DNA from: CAZPQV01 sp964588705
GTDB lineage: Bacteria; Bacteroidota; Bacteroidia; Flavobacteriales; Weeksellaceae
DNA: 5,715 bases
Reading direction: 5' to 3'
NCBI GenBank assembly: GCA_964588705.1
Contig: CAZPQV010000104.1
Span: forward strand, 1 to 5,715
Part shown: positions 1 to 5,150 of the stretch, piece by piece
How positions within the stretch are numbered: the first letter of the stretch is position 1
Layout: each line of letters starts with the position of its first letter
Translations under genes and position numbers: made by a program
Notes under the pieces: model-generated
The model's input: only the letters and a program-made list of their open reading frames with translations
Databases searched by the model: none
What the model was told of the DNA's origin: nothing

Positions 1-310
1 CGTAAAAATCGGTCAGAACAACGTTATCGCCGCACACGCCGGTATCGCAGGTTCTACAACCATCGGCGACTGGAACCAGATCGGTGGACAGGTAGGTATT
101 GTTGGGCATATCAATATTGGCAGTCAGGTGAAAATTCAGGCGCAAAGTGGTGTGAATGCCAATGCGGAAGACGGAGAAATCCTCTATGGATCACCGGCAA
201 TCAGTGCGGGAGATTTCAGAAGAAACTATGTTCATTTCCGGAACCTGACTGAAATTGTAAAAAGAATTAATAATTTAGAAAATAACTCAAAAGATAAAAC
301 TAATGAGTGA
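1..310 (+). CDS. lpxD: UDP-3-O-(3-hydroxyacyl)glucosamine N-acyltransferase, C-terminal part (5' end outside window)
   Basis: Reading begins in frame at base 2 and gives the last 102 residues before the TGA at 308-310. LpxD transfers a 3-hydroxyacyl chain from ACP to the 2-amino group of UDP-3-O-acyl-glucosamine, the third lipid A step, in the cytoplasm. Visible are hexapeptide (left-handed beta-helix) coils with the IGGQVGIVGH segment; its His (107-109) aligns with His276 of E. coli LpxD. Then come the EILYGSPAI motif and a C-terminal alpha-helical tail of about 44 residues (DFRRNYVHFRNL onward), which in LpxD trimers helps bind ACP. The catalytic His of the family (E. coli His239) should lie only a couple of residues upstream of the window edge, so it cannot be checked. 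The gene overlaps lpxC/fabZ by 8 bases, so translational coupling is likely. Family assignment is firm; this is the more orthodox of the two LpxD-like proteins here. Confidence 0.93.
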   Translation, partial: VKIGQNNVIAAHAGIAGSTTIGDWNQIGGQVGIVGHINIGSQVKIQAQSGVNANAEDGEILYGSPAISAGDFRRNYVHFRNLTEIVKRINNLENNSKDKTNE

Positions 311-1700
311 AATGCAAAAAACTCTTAAAGAAGCAGTATCGCTGTCAGGAATCGGCTTACACACCGGTAAAGAAGTTACGCTTACAATAAAGCCTGCGAA
401 AGAAAATACAGGGTTTGTTTTTGTAAGAACTGACCTTGAAGGAAATCCTCAGGTGGAAGCAGATGTAAACTACGTTACCACTACCGAAAGAGGAACAACT
501 CTGGAGAAACTTGGAGTAAGAATCCACACCTGCGAGCACTTGCTTGCAGCTTTAGTAGGATGTGATGTGGATAATGCCATCCTCGAAATGAACAGTGCGG
601 AGCCTCCAATTTTGGACGGTTCTTCGAAATATTTCGTTGAAGCCATCGAGAAAGCCGGAGTTGAAGAGCAGAGCATCCCAAGAGAATATCTGGTAATAAA
701 AGAGGTTTTAAACTATATTGATCCGGCATCAGGGTCTGAAATTACGATCATTCCTGCAGATAATTATGAAGTGACCACCATGGTCGATTTCGGTACTAAA
801 GTGCTGGGAACGCAGAATGCCACATTAAAAGATATCACCGAGTTTAAGGATGAAATTGCTTCGGCAAGAACGTTCAGTTTCCTTCATGAACTCGAAATGC
901 TTTTGGATGCAGGTCTTATTAAAGGAGGAGATATTTCTAATGCCATTGTTTATGTAGATAAAGAACTGACTCCTGAAACTGCGGATAAACTGAAAAAAGC
1001 TTTTGGAAAAGATGATGTATCCATCCGCCCGAACGGAATTTTAGATAACCTTACTCTTAATTATCCAAACGAAGCGGCACGCCACAAACTTCTGGATGTG
1101 ATTGGAGATTTAGCACTTACCGGAGTAAAAATCAAAGGGAAAGTGATTGCCAATAAGCCAGGACATTTTGTGAATACGCAGTTTGCAAAGAAACTGAACC
1201 GCCAGTGGAAACTTCAGAAAAGAAAAAACGTGCCCGATTTTGATTTAACAAAACCACCGGTGTTCGATATCAACGGAATTATGAAACTGCTTCCGCATCG
1301 TCCACCATTCTTATTGATTGATAAAATTCTTGAACTTTCAGATTCACATGTCGTGGGGTTGAAAAACGTTTCGATGAACGAACCTTTCTTTGTAGGGCAT
1401 TTCCCGAAAGAACCGGTAATGCCGGGCGTTTTGCAAATTGAAGCGATGGCACAAACCGGAGGAATTCTTGTTTTGGCAAACGTTCCTGATCCGGAAAATT
1501 ACTCTACTTATTTTGTGAAAATAGATAAGGTGAAATTCAAGAAAAAAGTAATTCCGGGAGATACAATGATCTTCAAGATTGAACTTATCGAACCAATCCG
1601 TCGCGGAATCGTTCATATGCAGGGTTACGGATATGTTGGCGACAGCGTTGCAGTTGAGGCCGAACTTATGGCGCAGGTTGCAAAAACAAAACTAGATTAA
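303..1700 (+). CDS. lpxC/fabZ: Bifunctional UDP-3-O-acyl-N-acetylglucosamine deacetylase / 3-hydroxyacyl-ACP dehydratase (LpxC-FabZ fusion)
   Basis: A 465-residue fusion. Residues about 5-300 are LpxC, the zinc deacetylase that commits UDP-3-O-acyl-GlcNAc to lipid A. The HTCEHLLAAL motif supplies Glu78 and zinc ligand His79. HKLLD (261-265) supplies zinc ligands His261 and Asp265 and Lys262. KPGHF supplies the second catalytic His288 (E. coli His265). SARTF (187-191) is also present. After a linker (about 301-320), residues about 320-463 form a FabZ hotdog domain: LPHRPPFLLID, then GHFPKEPVMPGVLQIEAMAQ with catalytic His366 and Glu380, which dehydrates 3-hydroxyacyl-ACP in fatty acid elongation. 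The fusion is typical of Bacteroidota and has no frameshift at the junction. The start at 303 overlaps the lpxD stop. A second ATG at 312 (Met4), one base past that stop, also fits family N-termini, which begin near QKTLKEAVSLSG. lpxA follows after 6 bases. Confidence 0.97.
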   Translation: MSEMQKTLKEAVSLSGIGLHTGKEVTLTIKPAKENTGFVFVRTDLEGNPQVEADVNYVTTTERGTTLEKLGVRIHTCEHLLAALVGCDVDNAILEMNSAEPPILDGSSKYFVEAIEKAGVEEQSIPREYLVIKEVLNYIDPASGSEITIIPADNYEVTTMVDFGTKVLGTQNATLKDITEFKDEIASARTFSFLHELEMLLDAGLIKGGDISNAIVYVDKELTPETADKLKKAFGKDDVSIRPNGILDNLTLNYPNEAARHKLLDVIGDLALTGVKIKGKVIANKPGHFVNTQFAKKLNRQWKLQKRKNVPDFDLTKPPVFDINGIMKLLPHRPPFLLIDKILELSDSHVVGLKNVSMNEPFFVGHFPKEPVMPGVLQIEAMAQTGGILVLANVPDPENYSTYFVKIDKVKFKKKVIPGDTMIFKIELIEPIRRGIVHMQGYGYVGDSVAVEAELMAQVAKTKLD

Positions 1701-1706
1701 TAGCCA

Positions 1707-2495
1707 ATGGTACATCAGTTAGCCGCAGTTGACAAACGTGCAAAAATAAGAAAGAACGTTATTGTAGAACCGTTCACCACCATCGCAGGAGATGTTGAAA
1801 TTGGAGAAGGAACCTGGATTGGGCCGAACGTTACCATAATGGACGGAGCAAGAATCGGAAAAAACTGTAAGATTTTTCCGGGAACGGTAATCTCTGCAAT
1901 CCCTCAGGATTTGAAATTTGAAGGAGAAGATTCGCAGGTTATAATCGGTGATGGAACTACCATCAGAGAATGCGTTACTGTAAACAGAGGCACTAAAGCA
2001 CTCGGCTATACTAAGATTGGAAAAAACTGCCTGATAATGGCAACGTCTCACATTGCTCACGACTGTATTATCGGTGATAATGTTGTAATCGTGAACGGAT
2101 GCGGTATCGCAGGACATGTTGAAATTGGTGATTTTACAGTAATGGGCGGACTTTCGGCCGTACACCAGTTTTGCAAAATTGGTAAACATGTGATGATTTC
2201 CGGAGGAACACTGGTAAGAAAAGATATTCCACCGTACATCAAAGTGGCTAGAGAACCAATGTCATATGCAGGAATAAATTCGGTAGGATTGAGAAGAAGG
2301 GGATATGCAAATGATAAGATTTTTGAAATTCAGAAAATTTACAGATATCTTTTTCAGATGAAAATGAATGTCACGCAGTCGATGGCACTTATTGAAAAAG
2401 AAATGTTGCCAACCCTTGAGCGCGATGAGATTCTTGAATTTATCAAAAACTCGCCTCGTGGAATTGTGAAGGGTTACGGAACTGGGAAAGAATAA
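1707..2495 (+). CDS. lpxA: Acyl-ACP--UDP-N-acetylglucosamine O-acyltransferase
   Basis: The 262-residue protein is full length for LpxA, which moves a 3-hydroxyacyl chain from ACP to the 3-OH of UDP-GlcNAc, the first and reversible lipid A step. Residues about 5-185 are hexapeptide beta-helix coils (VEIGEGTWIG, ARIGKNCKIF and others). The active-site segment SHIAHDC carries His115, catalytic His118 and Asp119 (E. coli His122, His125, Asp126). AGHVEIG gives His137 and AVHQFCKIG gives His153. GINSVGLRRRG (189-199) aligns with the E. coli region holding Asn198 and Arg204. A helical C-terminal domain covers about 192-262. Gly166 aligns with the acyl-length ruler Gly173 of E. coli, which fits a long hydroxyacyl chain (C14 or longer) rather than C10; that is inference. 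The start is 6 bases after lpxC/fabZ, with no separate promoter, so it should be the third gene of the lpx operon. Confidence 0.96.
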   Translation: MVHQLAAVDKRAKIRKNVIVEPFTTIAGDVEIGEGTWIGPNVTIMDGARIGKNCKIFPGTVISAIPQDLKFEGEDSQVIIGDGTTIRECVTVNRGTKALGYTKIGKNCLIMATSHIAHDCIIGDNVVIVNGCGIAGHVEIGDFTVMGGLSAVHQFCKIGKHVMISGGTLVRKDIPPYIKVAREPMSYAGINSVGLRRRGYANDKIFEIQKIYRYLFQMKMNVTQSMALIEKEMLPTLERDEILEFIKNSPRGIVKGYGTGKE

Positions 2496-2518
2496 TTAAG
2501 TTGCGAGGTAATCAAATT

Positions 2519-2554
2519 TTAACCTTAACCTTAACCTTAACCTTTACCTTTACC
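2519..2554. repeat. Hexanucleotide tandem repeat (TTWACC)x6 between lpxA and efp
   Basis: Six head-to-tail 6-base units: four TTAACC (2519, 2525, 2531, 2537) followed by two TTTACC (2543, 2549), then TAAGG. The array begins 23 bases after the lpxA stop and ends 47 bases before the efp start. It is direct, perfectly in register and non-coding. The junction of the last two units makes TACCTTTA (2545-2552), one base from the Bacteroidota -7 consensus TAnnTTTG, but no good -33 TTG lies at the right distance. Its role is unknown; copy-number change by strand slippage is possible but unproven. Confidence 0.9.
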
Positions 2555-2601
2555 TAAGGCTTTAAAATATTAAACAAAAAATAAAACGATAAAATTATTG
2601 A

Positions 2602-3165
2602 ATGGCAACAACAGCGGATATCAGAAAAGGTCTTTGCATTGAGTACAGCAACGACATTTACAAAGTTATCGAATTTCTACACGTAAAACCGGGGAAAGGT
2701 CCTGCTTTCGTTAGAACAAAACTAAAATCTGTAACCAACGGAAAAGTGATTGATAATACTTTTTCGGCAGGACACAAACTGGATGAGGTAAAAGTAATCA
2801 CCAGAAAATTCTCTTATTTATACGAGGACGACAATGGGTTTCATTTCATGAATAATGACGATTATACTCAGATTTATATCAATAAAGATATGATCGAAAA
2901 TTCTCAGTTCATGAAAGAAGGTGAAGAAGTAACCATCATCTTGAAAGAAGCGGACGAAACTCCACTTTCGGCGGAAATTCCTCCAACCGTTTACCTTGAT
3001 GTTATTGAAGCAGATCCGGGTGTGAAAGGAAATACAGCAACCAACGCACTGAAAAATGCAATTGTTGAAACCGGTGCAAGAGTTTTGGTTCCACTGTTCA
3101 TTGAGCCGGGAGACAAAATTAAGGTAAATACCGAAGATGGTTCTTACCTGGAAAGAGTAAAATAA
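2602..3165 (+). CDS. efp: Translation elongation factor P
   Basis: The 187-residue protein has the usual EF-P length and three-domain plan. The KOW-like domain I (about 1-65) carries the tip loop KPGKGPAF with Lys32, which reaches the ribosomal peptidyl-transferase centre to rescue ribosomes stalled at polyproline. The OB domain II spans about 68-127. Domain III (about 130-187) ends in the family signature TGARVLVPLFIEPGDKIKVN and GSYLERV. The loop reads P-G-K-G-P, the palindromic form described for actinobacterial EF-Ps that work with an unmodified lysine. No modification enzyme (EpmA, EpmB, EarP, YmfI type) is in the window. The ATG at 2602 gives the standard MATTADIRKG start; the leader is A-rich with no Shine-Dalgarno sequence, usual in Bacteroidota. 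A 106-base gap containing a tandem repeat separates it from lpxA, and a terminator candidate follows. Confidence 0.97.
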   Translation: MATTADIRKGLCIEYSNDIYKVIEFLHVKPGKGPAFVRTKLKSVTNGKVIDNTFSAGHKLDEVKVITRKFSYLYEDDNGFHFMNNDDYTQIYINKDMIENSQFMKEGEEVTIILKEADETPLSAEIPPTVYLDVIEADPGVKGNTATNALKNAIVETGARVLVPLFIEPGDKIKVNTEDGSYLERVK

Positions 3166-3174
3166 AAATTGAAG

Positions 3175-3216
3175 AAGGAAGCGGGAAGTTGGAAAATTTC
3201 CTGCTCTTTCTTTTTT
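3175..3216 (+). terminator. Probable Rho-independent terminator after efp
   Basis: AGCGGGAA (3180-3187) can pair with TTCCTGCT (3198-3205) in an 8-bp stem with one G-U pair and a 10-base loop. The arms can extend imperfectly through the flanking A/G-rich (3175-3179) and T/C-rich strands. A T-rich tract, TTTCTTTTTT (3207-3216), follows at once. It lies 10-50 bases after the efp stop, where a terminator is expected, and would separate efp from the lpxD-like gene. Free energy was not calculated. Confidence 0.65.
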
Positions 3217-3231
3217 GTACCAATTAATCTT

Positions 3232-3245
3232 GGGACTTCGGTCTT
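3232..3245 (+). other. Small hairpin with C(UUCG)G tetraloop in the leader of the second lpxD-like gene
   Basis: GGGAC (3232-3236), loop TTCG, then GTCTT (3241-3245). Three Watson-Crick and two G-U pairs close a C(UUCG)G loop, an unusually stable tetraloop class. It lies between the efp terminator and the ATG at 3266, with no T tract after it, so it is more likely a leader or processing hairpin, or chance, than a terminator. Confidence 0.35.
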
Positions 3246-3265
3246 CTAGCATTCAACTTTAAATC

Positions 3266-4165
3266 ATGACTTTCAATCAGCCACAAAATCTTAAAACCAT
3301 TGCAGAACTCATCGGAGCAAAATTTGTTGGCGATGAAAATTTTCAGGTCCTCGGAACCAACGAAATTCATATGGTGAAAGCCGGAGAGATTGTTTTCGTC
3401 AATCATCCGAAATATTACGACAAAGCCCTCAATTCACCTGCAACCATTATTTTGATTGATAAAGAAGTGGATTGTCCGGAAGGAAAAGCACTTTTAATTT
3501 CTGATGATCCTTTCAGAGATTTTAATAAAATCAATACTCATTTTACAAGGATTTCTAATTTTAGGGAAGAACTTCACAATACTGAAATCGGTGAAGGAAC
3601 CTTCATCCATCCATCAGTAACCATTGGAAATGATGTGAAAATTGGTGCGAATTGCCATATTTTTCCAAACGTAGTTATTGGTGACAGAACTGAAATTGGT
3701 GATAATGTGATTATTCAGGCGAATACTGTTTTAGGTGGAGATGCCTTTTATTACAGAAAACTGAACGGAAGCTTCGACAGATTAATTTCTGTTGGAAATG
3801 TCGTGATCGAAAATAATGTTGAAATCGGAAACGGCTGCACGATTGACCGTGGCGTAACGGATTCAACTATTATTGGTGAAGGATCTGTTTTGGATAATCA
3901 GATTCAGATTGGACATGATTCCGTTATCGGAAAAAAAGTTTTAATTGCCTCGCAAACCGGAATTGCAGGATGCTGCGTGATAGAAGATGAGGTTACGATT
4001 TGGGGACAGGTTGGAATGGCTTCCGGTGTCCGTGTTGAATCGGGAACGGTTTTATTGGCAAAATGTGGTGTAAACCGCGATCTGAAAAAAGGAACTTATT
4101 TCGGCCCGATTGCAGAAGAATTCCGTGACTATTTAAGAAAAGAAATCAAACTTAAGAATTTGTAA
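3266..4165 (+). CDS. LpxD-like UDP-sugar N-acyltransferase paralogue (second LpxD homologue)
   Basis: A 299-residue protein with LpxD architecture, probably acyl-ACP dependent. The N-terminal uridine-binding domain (about 8-100) has FVNHPKYY, retaining the Phe and Tyr (Phe44, Tyr50) that sandwich uracil in E. coli LpxD. Hexapeptide coils follow (about 105-275), including VLGGDAF, VEIGNGCTIDRG and DNQIQIGHDSVIG. His217 aligns with catalytic His239 of LpxD, but its next residue is Asp as in LpxA, not the LpxD Asn. The position of E. coli His276 appears to be Gly254 (WGQVGMASGVRV). The C-terminal helix is short (about 24 residues after YFGP). A true LpxD already sits at the window start, so this paralogue may use another sugar or acyl chain, or act at a different stage; function is inferred. 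It is separated from efp by a terminator candidate and from sucD by a promoter candidate, so it may be monocistronic. The ATG at 3266 suits the family N-terminus. Confidence 0.85.
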   Translation: MTFNQPQNLKTIAELIGAKFVGDENFQVLGTNEIHMVKAGEIVFVNHPKYYDKALNSPATIILIDKEVDCPEGKALLISDDPFRDFNKINTHFTRISNFREELHNTEIGEGTFIHPSVTIGNDVKIGANCHIFPNVVIGDRTEIGDNVIIQANTVLGGDAFYYRKLNGSFDRLISVGNVVIENNVEIGNGCTIDRGVTDSTIIGEGSVLDNQIQIGHDSVIGKKVLIASQTGIAGCCVIEDEVTIWGQVGMASGVRVESGTVLLAKCGVNRDLKKGTYFGPIAEEFRDYLRKEIKLKNL

Positions 4166-4204
4166 ATTCTCGGATTCTGTCTTTAATAATCAAATTTTAT
4201 TGAG

Positions 4205-4212
4205 TAAATTTG
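4205..4212 (+). promoter_or_regulatory. Candidate Bacteroidota-type promoter (-7 element TAAATTTG) for sucD
   Basis: TAAATTTG is an exact match to TAnnTTTG, the -7 element known for Flavobacterium and Bacteroides primary sigma factors, 40 bases before the sucD ATG. The -33 TTG is not clear: the best candidate at a suitable spacing is TTT in 4182-4184. The downstream leader (about 4217-4252) is almost all A and T, usual for translation starts in this phylum. Only the -7 match supports the call. Confidence 0.5.
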
Positions 4213-4252
4213 TAAGAATTAAATTTTTAAAAATAAATTAAATAAATAAAAA

Positions 4253-5125
4253 ATGTCAGTATTAGTAAACAAAGATTCTAAAGTAATCGTTCAGGGATTT
4301 ACAGGTAACGAAGGTACGTTCCACGCCACTCAGATGATTGAATACGGAACTAATGTAGTGGGAGGTGTAACTCCTGGAAAAGGAGGTACAGAGCATCTTG
4401 GCAAGCCAGTTTTCAATACAGTTTCAGAAGCTGTGGAAAAAGCTGGAGCTAATGTTTCTATCATTTTCGTTCCGCCTGCATTTGCTGCAGACGCAATTAT
4501 GGAAGCTGCAGACGCGGGAATTAAAGTAATTGTTTGTATTACCGAAGGAATTCCTGTTGCTGATATGGTAAAAGTAAAGTCTTATATCGCTGACAGAGAT
4601 ACAACGCTTATCGGTCCTAACTGTCCGGGAGTAATTACTTCTGATGAAGCAAAAATCGGAATTATGCCGGGCTTCGTTTTCAAAAAAGGTAAAGTTGGGA
4701 TTGTTTCAAAATCGGGAACTTTAACTTATGAAGCTGCAGATCAGGTTGTAAGAGCAGGTTACGGAGTTTCCACAGCTATCGGTATTGGTGGTGACCCAAT
4801 TATTGGAACGACGACTAAAGAAGCTTTGGAACTTTTCATCAACGACCCTGAGACTGAAGCCGTTGTAATGATTGGTGAAATCGGTGGTTCTCTTGAAGCT
4901 GAAGCTGCAAGATGGTATAAAGAAAGTGGATCTACAAAACCAGTTGTTGGTTTCATCGCAGGGCAAACAGCTCCTAAAGGAAGAACAATGGGACACGCCG
5001 GAGCAATCGTAGGTGGTGCAGAAGATACAGCACAGGCAAAAATGGCCATAATGAGAGAAAACGGAATTAACGTTGTGGATTCTCCTGCTGATATCGGTGC
5101 TACTGTTGCTAAGGTTTTAGGATAA
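4253..5125 (+). CDS. sucD: Succinyl-CoA synthetase (ADP/GDP-forming), alpha subunit
   Basis: The 290-residue protein is full length. Together with SucC it interconverts succinyl-CoA and succinate with substrate-level phosphorylation in the TCA cycle. The N-terminal CoA-binding Rossmann domain (about 1-125) shows VIVQGFTGNEGTFHA, GGVTPGKGGTEHLG and FVPPAFAADA. GPNCPGVI (121-128) is the conserved CoA-site segment. The ligase domain has GIVSKSGTLTYEA, IGEIGG with Glu209, and GRTMGHAGAIVGG with His248, the residue phosphorylated during catalysis (E. coli His246). No key residue is missing. sucC is not adjacent in this window, unlike the E. coli sucCD pair, so the beta subunit must be encoded elsewhere. 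The A-rich leader lacks a Shine-Dalgarno sequence, and a -7 type promoter element lies upstream. The outer-membrane protein gene starts only 25 bases after the stop. Confidence 0.97.
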   Translation: MSVLVNKDSKVIVQGFTGNEGTFHATQMIEYGTNVVGGVTPGKGGTEHLGKPVFNTVSEAVEKAGANVSIIFVPPAFAADAIMEAADAGIKVIVCITEGIPVADMVKVKSYIADRDTTLIGPNCPGVITSDEAKIGIMPGFVFKKGKVGIVSKSGTLTYEAADQVVRAGYGVSTAIGIGGDPIIGTTTKEALELFINDPETEAVVMIGEIGGSLEAEAARWYKESGSTKPVVGFIAGQTAPKGRTMGHAGAIVGGAEDTAQAKMAIMRENGINVVDSPADIGATVAKVLG

Positions 5126-5150
5126 AATACAAATACCAAACACAATACTT

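Noticed and set aside
1719..2189. Long open frame on the minus strand opposite lpxA (156 codons).
   Set aside because: Its translation is rich in Cys, Ser, Asn and Tyr without recognisable domains, and it lies fully within a strongly conserved lpxA. It is a shadow of codon bias.
2496..2601. A promoter for efp in the lpxA-efp gap.
   Set aside because: Best -7 match is TACCTTTA (2545-2552) inside the repeat, with one mismatch and no -33 TTG at a proper distance. Not enough for a feature call.
3191..3201. GGAAAATTTCC palindrome considered as an operator site.
   Set aside because: It lies in the loop and one arm of the better-supported efp terminator hairpin and has no second copy nearby.
2818..3252. 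Minus-strand open frame over efp and its terminator (144 codons).
   Set aside because: The product is rich in Phe and Asn with no family features, and its start region runs through the efp terminator hairpin.
4155..4170. Inverted repeat AGAATTT-GT-AAATTCT spanning the stop codon of the second lpxD-like gene, considered as a terminator.
   Set aside because: The stem is AT-rich, the spacer is only two bases and no T tract follows. Weak, probably chance in AT-rich sequence.
4759..5145. Minus-strand open frame over sucD (128 codons).
   Set aside because: It looks like a hydrophobic protein only because it reads the complement of Gly/Ala-rich sucD codons; nothing supports expression.
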